64,000 nt of DNA. It comes from Mucilaginibacter lappiensis (GTDB lineage Bacteria; Bacteroidota; Bacteroidia; Sphingobacteriales; Sphingobacteriaceae). The position numbers were made by a program, and so were the translations under genes. Where the stretch lies: positions 271,556-335,555 of the forward strand of contig NZ_FTMG01000006.1 of assembly GCF_900155965.1 (NCBI RefSeq), written 5' to 3'. Shown here in pieces: positions 8,340-16,604 of the stretch (its first letter is position 1; each line of letters begins with the position of its first letter). The notes under the pieces are model-generated. The model worked only from the letters and a program-made list of their open reading frames with translations. It did not search any database and was not told the origin of the DNA.

Positions 8340-8620
8340 TTTAAGTTAACCCATAAAATTGATCAACTTGAAATTTCAACGGGAGGCACCTACGGAGCCA
8401 AAGAACGTGCTTTTTTAGAGCTATAAACAGGTGGCCCCGCTGGGGCCAGCAATGCTTTATACTATAATCAGTATACCTGGAGTACCATTCGGCCTCAGAG
8501 AGGCCACCTGTTTATAGATAAAATCTAAAGAAATACCGGACTCCTGCGGAGTCTCCTGATCCTGAACTTGCCTTCCGGGGACTCTTTAGTTCATATTTAG
8601 ATTTTATGGGTTAACTTAAA
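8340..8620. repeat. MITE-like element with 20-bp perfect terminal inverted repeats
   Basis: The ends 8340-8359 and 8601-8620 are perfect 20-bp inverted repeats (left end begins TTTAAGTTAACCCATAAA). Inside, a second perfect 16-bp inverted pair lies at 8421-8436 and 8502-8517 (CTATAAACAGGTGGCC), and short palindromes occur such as GGCCCCGCTGGGGCC and GACTCCTGCGGAGTC. No coding frame is present. The nested symmetry fits a non-autonomous mobile or palindromic repeat element. It occupies the first third of the 8250-9206 gene-free gap. Confidence 0.72.
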
Positions 8621-8653
8621 TCTCCGAGAGACCCTGGGTAGACAAAAGTCGGA

Positions 8654-8687
8654 GATTGCCACGTCGTTCCTCCTCGCAGCAATGACG
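8654..8687. repeat. REP-like palindrome (CTGCGAGGAGGAACGACGTGGCAAT family)
   Basis: Related in sequence, on the other strand, to the repeats at 10612-10647 and 63311-63344. Each carries GCGAGGAGG-ACGACG followed by GCAAT. It lies in the gene-free region. Confidence 0.6.
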
Positions 8688-8836
8688 CGTGGAGGAACGA
8701 AATTATTTAACATTAAATATTGTCATTGTTTTTAATTCCCTCCACGGGAGAGGCGTGTTGGGTAGGTGTAATGGCTGGGAGGGGTTTATACGCGCAGTAA
8801 TTATCCTATTCCATAAACCCCTTCCTCCCCTTCCCG

Positions 8837-9010
8837 CAATGTCATTAAGTTAAGCACATATAGCCCCACCTAAATCCTCCCCGGTAGGGAGGACTTTAAA
8901 AAATTGAAGCTAAGTCTCCCCTTCCGGGGGAGATTTACATGAGGGCTTCGCCGTTTAGAGGGGGCTTTTGCGGAATTGCTTTTGCGTTTCCCCTTAACTT
9001 AATGACATTG
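8837..9010. repeat. Element with 18-bp terminal inverted repeats (CAATGTCATTAAGTTAAG)
   Basis: Left end 8837-8854 and right end 8993-9010 are perfect inverted repeats. The interior holds a complete copy of the AGCCCC...GGGGCT repeat (8862-8966), so this is a nested structure. A second element with near-identical ends lies at 39200-39383. No coding frame. Confidence 0.68.
8862..8966. repeat. AGCCCC/GGGGCT palindromic repeat, copy 1
   Basis: About 105 bp, opening AGCCCCACCTAAATCCTCCCC and closing with GGGGCT, with internal hairpin arms GGGAGGACTTT and CTCCCCTTCCGGGGGAG. Other copies lie at 20863-20973, 24803-24891 and 35726-35809, with partial ones at 15340-15445, 63344-63380 and 63637-63653. 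Its right part is the complement of the left part of the copy at 20863, including GAAGCCCTCATGTAA. Confidence 0.7.
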
Positions 9011-9157
9011 CCCCTCCCCGAGGGAAGGAATCGCACGGGGCCTTGGCTTTTGACCGGGATGACTGGCTTTTCGACCTCTACCGGTGCTATCTTTTTGTTC
9101 CCTTCTCAAGAGGGGAATCGAACGAGGGCTTTTCCGCATATTTAGCTTTAAACCCAA

Positions 9158-9187
9158 AAAGGCCGTCATGCAAGCATGGCGGCCTTT
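9158..9187 (-). terminator. Rho-independent-type terminator of the aminotransferase gene
   Basis: AAAGGCCGTCATG and CATGGCGGCCTTT form a 13-bp stem with one G-T pair over a 4-nt loop. On the minus strand it is followed by TTGGGTTT. It lies 20 bases beyond the aminotransferase stop. Confidence 0.65.
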
Positions 9188-9206
9188 GTAAACATATAAA
9201 TGAAAA

Positions 9207-10466
9207 TTATTTCAACTTTGCTAAAGCAGCTTTAACACGTGGTATCAACTGTTGGATATCTTCCAGGGTGCTGGCACCTACTGAGGCACGGAACCAGTTT
9301 ACTTCATCGCCGGTACCAAAGGCAGAAAACGGCACGAAGGCTACTTTTGCTTCTTTGATAAGGTAAAAGTTAATATCGGCCGAGTCTTTCAATACGGTTC
9401 CATCGGGAGTGGTTTTTCCGGCGTAGTCAATTTTCAGCGTTAGATAGATAGCACCCATCGGTTGGATAGAATCGACCTGGAAACCTTCGGCTTTTAATGC
9501 CTGGAAACCTTCGTGCAGCGTATTCAAGCTAGCTTGGATTTTTGCTTTGATATCTGTCAGGTAAGTATCAACCGCAGCTTCATTGGTAATAAAGCTGGCC
9601 ATAGCCACCTGCTCGGCTTTGGGCGACCATGCCCCCATGTGCCCCACAATCGCTTTCATATTATCAATAACGTGGGCTGGACCAAAGCCCCAGCCTACCC
9701 TTACACCGGTTGAGGCGAAACATTTGGATGCACCATCGATAAATATGGTATAATCTTTCAATTCCGGGCGCAATGTAACCGGATCAAAATGCTCGAAGCT
9801 TCCAAAGGTAAGTTGCGAATAAATCTGATCGTACATCAGGTACAGCGGTTTTTCGCCGGCCGCACGACTTTTATTTTCGGCAATAACCAGGTCGCAAATT
9901 TCTTCGAGGTCCTTTTTGCCGAACATGGTACCTGTTGGATTTAATGGCGAGCATAAAGCCAGTAATGCCGCGCCTTTTAAATGCGGACGGATCTCATCGG
10001 CTGTAGGCATAAAGTTATTTTCGGCCCTGGTAGGTATCATGATGGCTTCGGCGCCCAACAAATCGCTGTAGTGGTTATTGTTCCATGATGGTAAAGGGAA
10101 TACTACCTTTTCGCCGGGGTTAACAACCGCCAGAAAAGTAGAATAGATCAACGGACGTGAACCGCCGGAGATCAGTATTTCATTATTGGCCGAGTAATCT
10201 AAATTAAAACTCTTCTTTAAAAACGCAGAAACACTTTGACGCAAACTAAGCATACCATCGGCCGGTGGGTAGTTGGTTTGGTTTTGGTTATATGCCGCTA
10301 CAATACCGTCCTTCAGTTCGGTTGGGATGGGATAAATGTTGGAGTCAAAATCGCCGATGGTTAAATTAGCAATATTTTGGCCTTGTCTTTTCAATTCGTT
10401 TATCTCGCCTGCTATCTTGATGATCTCAGAGCCGCGCAGATTTTGAGCTAATACGGAAATACTCAT
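9207..10466 (-). CDS. PLP-dependent aminotransferase, class I/II
   Basis: 419 aa, full length for the aspartate/aromatic aminotransferase fold. Visible features: NPTG motif in SPLNPTGTMFGKK, YDQIYSQLTF for the cofactor Asp/Tyr, and DGASKCFASTGVRVGWGFG, which holds the Schiff-base lysine (SK) and the arginine region. It transfers amino groups between an amino acid and a 2-oxoacid in the cytoplasm; the substrate cannot be assigned. Single gene with its own terminator (9158-9187) and a TATATTTG promoter box 24 bases upstream. Confidence 0.87.
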   Translation of the reverse strand: MSISVLAQNLRGSEIIKIAGEINELKRQGQNIANLTIGDFDSNIYPIPTELKDGIVAAYNQNQTNYPPADGMLSLRQSVSAFLKKSFNLDYSANNEILISGGSRPLIYSTFLAVVNPGEKVVFPLPSWNNNHYSDLLGAEAIMIPTRAENNFMPTADEIRPHLKGAALLALCSPLNPTGTMFGKKDLEEICDLVIAENKSRAAGEKPLYLMYDQIYSQLTFGSFEHFDPVTLRPELKDYTIFIDGASKCFASTGVRVGWGFGPAHVIDNMKAIVGHMGAWSPKAEQVAMASFITNEAAVDTYLTDIKAKIQASLNTLHEGFQALKAEGFQVDSIQPMGAIYLTLKIDYAGKTTPDGTVLKDSADINFYLIKEAKVAFVPFSAFGTGDEVNWFRASVGASTLEDIQQLIPRVKAALAKLK

Positions 10467-10489
10467 GGAAATATGAATTTTATGAGCGG

Positions 10490-10497
10490 CAAATATA
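10490..10497 (-). promoter_or_regulatory. TATATTTG promoter -7 box for the aminotransferase
   Basis: Matches the Bacteroidota TANNTTTG consensus on the minus strand, 24 bases before the start ATG, which gives a short leader. No clear upstream TTTG box seen. Confidence 0.45.
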
Positions 10498-10502
10498 CGG
10501 GG

Positions 10503-10560
10503 AAAAGCCGAAAGCGAAAGGCCTCAAATAAGCCTAAAGCTTAAGGCAGAAAGCGGAAAG
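10503..10560. repeat. Word array (words GCCGAAAGC / GCCTAAAGC)
   Basis: Six near-copies of a 7-9 nt word (GCCGAAAGC, GCGAAAGGC, GCCTAAAGC, GCAGAAAGC, GCGGAAAGC) run in tandem with 1-5 base spacers, just upstream of the aminotransferase promoter. It belongs to the reiterated-word class. Confidence 0.6.
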
Positions 10561-10577
10561 CCCAAATTTGGTGATGA

Positions 10578-10840
10578 GACTCACCCGATCTGGGTTACAT
10601 ATTTCCTATATGTCATTGCGAGGAGGCACGACGAAGCAATCTCCTCGCGTTCTTACGAACAGGAATAGCTACGAGATTATTAATATCGTTAATCGTTTTT
10701 TTAAGGCATTAATGAGCTCCCTCCGGTCGGTTATCCGCGCTACGCTCAATGACATGGTTTTGTTTGCGCTTCGCTGGACATCCCTCTTTCCGCCGCGGGC
10801 TAAGAGAGGGATGTCCAGCGAAGCGTAGACAGGGTGAGTC
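10578..10840. repeat. Composite repeat bounded by GACTCACCC inverted ends
   Basis: GACTCACCC at 10578-10586 and GGGTGAGTC at 10832-10840 are inverted ends. Inside are a REP-like sequence (10612-10647) and a perfect hairpin of about 19 bp per arm (CTTCGCTGGACATCCCTCT and its complement, about 10770-10825). Two ORFs that overlap here lack any protein-like character. It fills the gap between the aminotransferase and the desaturase. Confidence 0.6.
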
Positions 10841-10872
10841 GATTATACGCCAGGCATACGGAGAGGCGCCTA

Positions 10873-10960
10873 AAGCAGAAAGCTATAAAACAAAAAAGCG
10901 AAAAGTAAACATCCGGAGACTTCACTTTTCGCTTTAAGCTTTTTGCCTTTGGCTTTTAGC
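10873..10960. repeat. Inverted word-array hairpin (word AAAGC-AAAAG)
   Basis: The left arm (about 10873-10911) reiterates AAAGCAG/AAAGCGAAAAG; the right arm (about 10918-10960) is its complement, CTTTTCGCTTTAAGCTTTT. It ends exactly at the stop codon of the desaturase gene, so it may act as its terminator. Confidence 0.65.
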
Positions 10961-11695
10961 TTACAAATATGCTTTTCTTAGTTTGATAATGCGCATCCAG
11001 TGCATGAGTTTCATGACCGGGTAAACGGGATCTATCTCAAACCATTTTGCACCAAAGTTGGCCCTGTTAGGGTTTTTGTGGTGATTGTTCTGAAATAATT
11101 CGCCCAGCATTAAAAAGTCAAATGGAGTAGTATTTTTTGATTTGTCGCCATTGTCAAAATTGGCATAACCATATTTATGACCGCACCAGTTTACGATAGC
11201 ACCGTGGATAGGGCCCATTAAAAAGTGGATCGGGATTAACAGGTACATCCACCATTGGGTAGCAAAAACCACATAAAAAGCGATGTACAATATCCCGAAT
11301 GAAATACGTGAAACAGCTGATGAGCCAATATAATCAACAAAACGCCATTCAGGAATATTGCCTTTAAAGCGCTCTTCGGGTTCTTTTAATTTTTTAACAT
11401 GCAAACGATAACTTTTAGCCGTATAGATCATCATCTGGAAAACATCTTTGAAAAAATGCGGGGAATGCGGATCTTTTTCGGTATCACTGTAAGCATGGTG
11501 CTCGCGGTGCATAATAGCGTAAGCCCGGGGATTTAAAAACGAAGAGCCCTGGCAGATATAAGTAAGCAGGTAAAATGTTCCTTCGTAAAACTTGTTCGTA
11601 GTGAACATTTTGTGAGAAGCATACCTATGTAAAAAGAACGTTTGGAAGAATAGCGACAAAAACCAGTGCGCTATAAAGAATATGATGATTACCAC
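10961..11695 (-). CDS. Membrane fatty acid desaturase
   Basis: 244 aa from a GTG at 11695 (the next ATG would cut into the first helix). Three histidine boxes are present: HRYASHK, HREHHAYSD and NNHHKNPN, the diiron ligands of acyl-CoA/acyl-lipid desaturases of the delta-9 type. Several membrane segments lie between them (IAHWFLSLFFQTFFL, YIAFYVVFATQWWMYLLI). It introduces a cis double bond into a membrane acyl chain, using oxygen. The length suits the short bacterial type. A TATCTTTG box (11738-11745 complement) lies about 43 bases upstream. Confidence 0.87.
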   Translation of the reverse strand: MVIIIFFIAHWFLSLFFQTFFLHRYASHKMFTTNKFYEGTFYLLTYICQGSSFLNPRAYAIMHREHHAYSDTEKDPHSPHFFKDVFQMMIYTAKSYRLHVKKLKEPEERFKGNIPEWRFVDYIGSSAVSRISFGILYIAFYVVFATQWWMYLLIPIHFLMGPIHGAIVNWCGHKYGYANFDNGDKSKNTTPFDFLMLGELFQNNHHKNPNRANFGAKWFEIDPVYPVMKLMHWMRIIKLRKAYL

Positions 11696-11737
11696 TGAAT
11701 TGAATGAATTAGAATTTGAATGTTATTTATAATCTTT

Positions 11738-11745
11738 CCAAAGAT
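11738..11745 (-). promoter_or_regulatory. TATCTTTG promoter -7 box for the desaturase
   Basis: Minus-strand match to TANNTTTG, about 43 bases before the GTG start. The -33 region is T-rich but has no exact TTTG at the ideal spacing. Confidence 0.4.
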
Positions 11746-11908
11746 ACGATTAAAACCCAAATAAAGTTTTTACAGTTTCAGAATGATTACTATCTAACGC
11801 AAAAAAGACTGTTCTATGTTTATAAGAATGGTCTTTTTTTATCAGTCGGCAGGGTATATTCTTCGCTACCGCTCAGGATGACAACTTTTTGTGTTATAAA
11901 ACCAATTT

Positions 11909-11987
11909 TGTCATGCTGAACGAAGTGAAGCATCTATTGTGCGACATCCTTGTTGAAAAAGATCCTTCGCTGCGCTCAGGATGACAA
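11909..11987. repeat. REP-like hairpin (TGTCATGCTGAACGAAGTG family), copy 1
   Basis: The ends TGTCATGCTGAACGAAGTGAAG and CTTCGCTGCGCTCAGGATGACA pair imperfectly. Copies: 30329-30404 and 42444-42519; a half copy lies at about 11861-11885 (CTTCGCTACCGCTCAGGATGACA). It fills the gap downstream of the LLM gene. Confidence 0.7.
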
Positions 11988-12004
11988 GCTGTTTTTTGAG
12001 GCTA

Positions 12005-13015
12005 TTACAATTCAAACTGTTTAGCCAGCAATTCATATGATTTTAACCTGTCATCAAAGTTTTCGGTGATGGTTACGGCCATAATTTCATCCACATCATA
12101 ATCTTCGGCCAGCCAGGTAAGTTTTTTCTTTATTTCCATTGGCGTGCCGGTAATTACCCGGTAGCGGTTTTGTCTGATGCGTTCCAGATCGCTGGGAGTA
12201 TATACTTCATCTTTTACATCATCGTAACTTAACGGTACAATAGGTCCGCCTTTTTCAAATTGTAAAAAGCGATGATCCATTACTGCCTGGTGCTGCTTTA
12301 TTTTTTCCTCATCTTCCGAGCAAAAAACAAATATGGCCACATTAACCTCCGGTTGCGCCAGATCATCAGACGGCTGAAAACGCTCGCGGTATAGCTTTAC
12401 ATTGAGCGGACCACCACTAGGGTTTATAAAATGCGCGAAGGAAAAGCCCATGCCAAAGTGCGCGGCAAACAAACCGCTTTGTCCGCTTGAGCTCAGCAGC
12501 CATTTATCGGGTACGGTTTTTACCTGCGGAATGGCCCTTATTTTGGCCTGTACGGTACCGGGTTCATAAGTATCATGAAAATAATTATTCAGATCGGTCA
12601 GCTGCTCTACAAAATCATCTTCCCTGAACTGGTTTGACGGATTGAGCACAGAAGCGGTAATACGGTCGGTACCTGGTGCGCGGCCCATGCCCAGGTCAAT
12701 ACGGCCGGGGAAAAGCGCTTCGAGCATCCTGAAGTTTTCGGCAACTTTCAGCGTACTGTGATTGGGCATCATGATACCTCCCGAGCCAATGCGCATCCGT
12801 TGGGTTTGCGAGGCCAGGTAAGCGATCAGTACTTCGGGTGTTGAGCCGGCCAGGATGCCGGTATTATGATGCTCGGAAACCCAGTAACGGGTATAGCCCA
12901 GCTGTTCGGTATATTTTGCTAATTCGATGGTTTCTTTTACGGCTTGCTCGGCAGTGGCGCCTTTTCTTATTGGCGACTGGTCGAGCACGCTTAAACGGAT
13001 TTTCTTTGTGTCCAT
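12005..13015 (-). CDS. LLM-class flavin-dependent oxidoreductase (luciferase-like monooxygenase)
   Basis: 336 aa from the ATG at 13015; the in-frame start at 13030 adds only FIII-type residues. Motifs: RLSVLDQSPI at the N-terminus, GYTRYWVSEHHN, GSGGIMMPNHSTLKVAENFRMLEALFPGRIDLGMGRAPG, a continuous signature of the single-component luciferase-like family (MsnO8/YhbW type), and a C-terminal TGTPMEIKKKL. It uses FMN or F420-like flavin to oxidise an unknown substrate. It is followed on the minus strand by a REP-like element and not obviously co-transcribed with MaoC, from which a hairpin array separates it. Confidence 0.87.
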   Translation of the reverse strand: MDTKKIRLSVLDQSPIRKGATAEQAVKETIELAKYTEQLGYTRYWVSEHHNTGILAGSTPEVLIAYLASQTQRMRIGSGGIMMPNHSTLKVAENFRMLEALFPGRIDLGMGRAPGTDRITASVLNPSNQFREDDFVEQLTDLNNYFHDTYEPGTVQAKIRAIPQVKTVPDKWLLSSSGQSGLFAAHFGMGFSFAHFINPSGGPLNVKLYRERFQPSDDLAQPEVNVAIFVFCSEDEEKIKQHQAVMDHRFLQFEKGGPIVPLSYDDVKDEVYTPSDLERIRQNRYRVITGTPMEIKKKLTWLAEDYDVDEIMAVTITENFDDRLKSYELLAKQFEL

Positions 13016-13102
13016 AATGATGATAAACACAAATGTAATGATAGGGTTGCGGCCGGGGTTTAGGTGCGGCTTTTTATGGCATTGGGATTACTTTGGGAGA
13101 GT

Positions 13103-13179
13103 GCGGGATCGAGGTACGTGGATCGGGGTGCGTGTAAGAAATCAGGAAAACCCGATCCACGTACCTCGATCCCCGATCC
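13103..13179. repeat. Inverted word-array hairpin (GGATCGAGGTACGTGGATCGGG)
   Basis: The left arm, 13103-13128, and right arm, 13151-13179, are near-perfect complements over 24 bp. Within each arm the words GGATCGAGG and GGATCGGGG reiterate. It lies just after the MaoC stop (minus strand), so termination is possible. Confidence 0.7.
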
Positions 13180-13185
13180 TTGCTC

Positions 13186-13647
13186 TCAATCAATAAAATG
13201 ATACAGAAAAACCACATCACCGGCAAAGGCGGGTTTCTTTTGGCCTTCAATTTCCAGCTCGATGGTCATGGTGGTTTTTGTAACGCCGCGTAAATTGATC
13301 AGGTTGGAGAGTTTAACTTTCAGTCGTACTTTGTCATTTACCAACACTGGTTGCGCAAAACGCAAGTTTTCGATGCCATAGTTGATCTCCATTTTAAGGT
13401 TACGGATATCGGCTACCTGTTTCCACAAATATGGGATGAGCGACAAGGTCAGATAACCATGCGCGATGGTAGTTTTAAAAGGGCTTTCGGTTTTGGCTTT
13501 TTCCGGATCGGTATGGATCCACTGATGATCAAGCGTGGCATCGGCAAATTTATTGATCTGTTCCTGGGTAATGGTATGCCATTCAGACACCCCTAAATCT
13601 TTACCTAATTGCTGCTCAAACTCGTTATAGTTATTGATAATGATCAT
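13186..13647 (-). CDS. MaoC-like (R)-specific enoyl-CoA hydratase/dehydratase
   Basis: 153 aa hot-dog fold protein. The hydratase-2 catalytic motif is present: FADATLDHQWIHTDPEKA (Asp and His active site), followed by TIAHGYLTLSLIP. Family members hydrate (R)-specific enoyl-CoA, or act as NodN-like dehydratases of unknown substrate. Upstream of it, on the same strand and 65 nt away, ends the DNA ligase gene, but the functions are unrelated. The single-domain length fits the family. Confidence 0.85.
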   Translation of the reverse strand: MIIINNYNEFEQQLGKDLGVSEWHTITQEQINKFADATLDHQWIHTDPEKAKTESPFKTTIAHGYLTLSLIPYLWKQVADIRNLKMEINYGIENLRFAQPVLVNDKVRLKVKLSNLINLRGVTKTTMTIELEIEGQKKPAFAGDVVFLYHFID

Positions 13648-13712
13648 CGGTATGCTGTTTATAATTTGTACAGCAAAGTAATAAATTAATTATGTGAACT
13701 GATATTAAATTA

Positions 13713-15329
13713 TCAATCGCCCAGCAAAGCCCTTAAACTCTCCAAAGTATCGGCCTCCTCTTTGGGTTTATCATGCCGCCATCGCAGTATCCGCGGAAAA
13801 CGCAGGGCGATGCCCGATTTATGCCGCGTTGACCTGTTGATGCCTTCAAACCCTATCTCAAACACCAGCTCGGGTTTTACGGTACGCACAGGGCCAAACT
13901 TTTCGATGGTGTTACGCTTGATGAAATAATCAACCTTGCCAATCTCGGCATCGGTTAAGCCCGAATAGGCTTTGGCAAAAGGCACCAGTTTATCGCCATC
14001 CCAAACGGCAAAGGTATAATCGGTATACAGATCGGCCCTCCGGCCATGGCCTTTTTGCGCGTAGATCATGACGGCATCAACAGATAATGGGTCAATTTTC
14101 CATTTCCACCAGTCGCCCCGGCGGCGGCCCACCTGGTAAGCGGCGCTTTTTCGCTTCAGCATAATACCTTCGGCAATCATGGCGCGTGCTTGCTCCCTGA
14201 TTGTCCCCAGTTCATCCCAGGTATCAAATTTTATCAATGCCGAAATCCTGAACACTTCCGGATATGGCGTAGCCGCCTGCAATTGTTCCAGCACAGCTCG
14301 TCTTTCCGTTTGGGTTTTATAACGAATATCTTCACCCGCATACTCCAGGCAATCATAGGATATCACGGCCACCGGACTTTCTTCCAGTATCTTTTTACTC
14401 AGATTTTTGCGACCAATGCGGGTTTGCAGCACATTAAAGGGCATGGGTAAACCGTTTTGAAAACTCAGTATCTCGCCATCTATCACGGTACCATCGGGCA
14501 GGGCATTTAGGAACGGGTGCAACTCCGGAAATTTTTCGGTAGCCAGGTCTTCACCCCTGCTCCAGATAAATATTTCGCCGTCGCGTTTAATCATCTGGGC
14601 ACGGATCCCGTCCCATTTCCATTCGGCCTGCCAATCGGCGGCATCACCAAGCGCAGCGCCTACCTCCTGGGGTGTTTTCTGTTTTTCGGATGTTTCCTGT
14701 ATGGGATAGGCCAGGAAAAACGGATATGGCCGTGATCTGTTTTCGGCTATATCCTGCTCACCCATCAACTGGGTATATGAAAAAGTTTCGGGCATCCAGC
14801 TCCCCATGATGCGGTGGGTAAGTACGGTAGCTTCCAACCCCGAAATATCTGCCAGCGCTTTGATCACCAGGTTTTGTGATACCCCCACCCTGAAACTGCC
14901 GGTCAACAGTTTGTTAAATACAAAACGTTCCTGGCTATCCAGCATGTCCCACGAATCCAGCAACCATAGCTTTTTTTCCGTCTCTGTTTTATTATTCAGC
15001 CCGTTAATTTCGGCTATCCATTCGGTAAGGGTTTTATTGCTGCTGTTGGTGGTTTTGGGCATCAGTAGCGCCATGGTTTCGGCCAGGTCGCCTACTACAT
15101 GATAGCTTTCTTCAAACAGCCAGGCGGGTATATTGGAGGCCTCGATGGCCCAGTTACGCACCAGCGTGGAGTTGATCTGCCGTTTGGGTTTGCGCCCCGT
15201 GAACAGGGCCAGCATATGCATTTTGTCGGTATCGGGAACACTGTTGAAATAATCTTTCAGTACCCTGACCTTTTCATTGGTCTTATTGGTTTCATCTAAC
15301 GACAGGAAGAGTTGAGCAAAGGCTTTCAT
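13713..15329 (-). CDS. ATP-dependent DNA ligase
   Basis: 538 aa. An N-terminal helical DNA-binding domain (about residues 1-200) is followed by the adenylation domain: EWKWDGIRAQ carries the nucleotidyl lysine, Lys238; IDGEIL is motif III; GIMLKRKSAAYQVGRR covers motif IV and its surroundings; WWKWKID is motif V. It seals nicks via a ligase-AMP intermediate. The last four bases of the preceding exonuclease gene overlap its start (ATGA), so they are translated together. This ligase/exonuclease pair is a known bacterial repair cassette often completed by an Lhr-like helicase and a phosphoesterase, which are absent here. Confidence 0.9.
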   Translation of the reverse strand: MKAFAQLFLSLDETNKTNEKVRVLKDYFNSVPDTDKMHMLALFTGRKPKRQINSTLVRNWAIEASNIPAWLFEESYHVVGDLAETMALLMPKTTNSSNKTLTEWIAEINGLNNKTETEKKLWLLDSWDMLDSQERFVFNKLLTGSFRVGVSQNLVIKALADISGLEATVLTHRIMGSWMPETFSYTQLMGEQDIAENRSRPYPFFLAYPIQETSEKQKTPQEVGAALGDAADWQAEWKWDGIRAQMIKRDGEIFIWSRGEDLATEKFPELHPFLNALPDGTVIDGEILSFQNGLPMPFNVLQTRIGRKNLSKKILEESPVAVISYDCLEYAGEDIRYKTQTERRAVLEQLQAATPYPEVFRISALIKFDTWDELGTIREQARAMIAEGIMLKRKSAAYQVGRRRGDWWKWKIDPLSVDAVMIYAQKGHGRRADLYTDYTFAVWDGDKLVPFAKAYSGLTDAEIGKVDYFIKRNTIEKFGPVRTVKPELVFEIGFEGINRSTRHKSGIALRFPRILRWRHDKPKEEADTLESLRALLGD

Positions 15330-16444
15330 GATACCGGGCCTCCAGCCTCACCTAAATCCTCCCCAAGGGAGAGGACTTGATCTGCATTTTTCTGCTTTTC
15401 ATCACCCTCACTTGTCTGCTCCCGCTCCTCTGAAGAGGGTTGGGGCGAGGCTTCTTCGTCATCCCCATACAATGTATGCACCTCATGGGCATCAAAACCT
15501 ATTTCATTCAAATATCTTGAAAACGATGCTGTATAGCCGTGTGTGAGGTAAACACTTTCACATCCCGTGGCATCAATAGCGCTGATGAGGCCATTCCAGT
15601 CGGCGTGATCTGACAGGACAAAGCCCCGATCGGCAGCCCGGCGGCGTTTAGCGCCCCGAATAGCCATCCAGCCGGAGCAATAGCCGAAGCTATAGGGCTG
15701 AAATTTACGCATCCAGGTTGTACCAACAGACGATGGCGGTGCCAGGATGATCCCTTTTCTAACTTCTTCTTTAATCGAATCGGGCGTTATCCTTTCCGTT
15801 GGATTTAACAACACCCCGTTACGGCGCAAGGCATCGTTGGTATTTTCAATAACGCCATGGGTATATACTTTGCCGTTAAACAAATCGAGGTTTTGTAATA
15901 TGCGCTGCGCTTTACCTAGTGAATAACCTACCAGAACCGTAGCCATGCCATTGTGTAAATTAGTACGCCACCAGTTATTGATATCCTCAAATATCTGCAC
16001 CTGTGGTTTCCAGGTATAAACCGGCATGCCAAAGGTGCATTCCGAAATAAAGTGATGACATTTTACAGGTTCGAACGGGGTTGATATACCATCATCCTCT
16101 ACTTTATAATCGCCAGATACTACCCAGACTTCGCCCTGGTATTCTACCCTAATCTGTGCCGAACCGATGACATGGCCCGCCGGGTATAGCGAAATAACTA
16201 CACCATTCTTCATCACGGTTTCGCCATATTCCACTGTTTGCAGCTGAATTTCGCCCAGGCGGTAAAGCAATACTTCTTTTGATAAATGGTGCGCCAGGTA
16301 ATGTTTGTTTCCCGGGTAGGCGTGATCTGCATGTGCATGGGTGATCACGGCATCATCAACGGGCTGCCAGGGGTCAATATAAAACTTGCCCCGGGCGCAA
16401 TAAATCCCTCTGTCGGTAAACTCCAATAATGGTTTTTTAGCCAT
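15326..16444 (-). CDS. Ligase-associated DNA exonuclease (metallo-beta-lactamase fold) with repeat-derived tail
   Basis: 372 aa from the ATG at 16444 (MAKKPLLEFTDRG); an in-frame start at 16495 adds an unconvincing extension. Metal ligands: THAHADHAYPG (HxHxDH), YPAGHVIGSAQI, SGDYK, and the beta-CASP-type part SDHADWNGL. It resembles SNM1/Pso2-like processing nucleases and is paired with the ligase by a 4-bp overlap. Oddity: the last 40 or so residues (from EEASPQPSSEE to LGEDLGEAGGPVS) are encoded by an AGCCTC...-type palindromic repeat (about 15340-15445), so the tail is probably a recent acquisition rather than part of the enzyme. Confidence 0.87.
   Translation of the reverse strand: MAKKPLLEFTDRGIYCARGKFYIDPWQPVDDAVITHAHADHAYPGNKHYLAHHLSKEVLLYRLGEIQLQTVEYGETVMKNGVVISLYPAGHVIGSAQIRVEYQGEVWVVSGDYKVEDDGISTPFEPVKCHHFISECTFGMPVYTWKPQVQIFEDINNWWRTNLHNGMATVLVGYSLGKAQRILQNLDLFNGKVYTHGVIENTNDALRRNGVLLNPTERITPDSIKEEVRKGIILAPPSSVGTTWMRKFQPYSFGYCSGWMAIRGAKRRRAADRGFVLSDHADWNGLISAIDATGCESVYLTHGYTASFSRYLNEIGFDAHEVHTLYGDDEEASPQPSSEEREQTSEGDEKQKNADQVLSLGEDLGEAGGPVS
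15340..15445. repeat. Partial AGCCCC/GGGGCT palindromic repeat inside coding sequence
   Basis: AGCCTCACCTAAATCCTCCCC at the left and GGTTGGGGCGAGGCT at the right resemble copies at 8862 and 35726. It lies within the last 40 codons of the exonuclease gene. Confidence 0.55.
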
Positions 16445-16502
16445 GGTGTTAACATAACCCACGGAGAGCCAATTGGTTTGCCCTCTAACCCCCAATAAAA
16501 AA

Positions 16503-16589
16503 TGTGCAGATGTGCAGATTTCAGATGTGCGGATTTTATATCCTGCTAATCCTAATCATTCGCATATCTGCACATCTGAAATTTGCACT
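16503..16589. repeat. Inverted word-array hairpin (word GATGTGCAGAT)
   Basis: Left arm 16503-16534 (GTGCAGATGTGCAGATTTCAG...) and right arm 16558-16589 are complementary over most of 30 bp. Same word as 3902-3950. It lies between the protease gene and the exonuclease gene. Confidence 0.7.
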
Positions 16590-16604
16590 TCCAGCCTTTG
16601 GGGC

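Noticed and set aside
8939..9366. Two plus-strand ORFs over the repeat cluster and the end of the aminotransferase gene
   Set aside because: The sequence is made of palindromic repeat copies; the translations (PSFRRG- and FPSQEGN-like) are repeat artefacts.
10568..10937. Plus-strand ORFs in the gap before the desaturase
   Set aside because: They translate REP-like and hairpin sequence (MSLRGGTTKQSPR is a common artefact).
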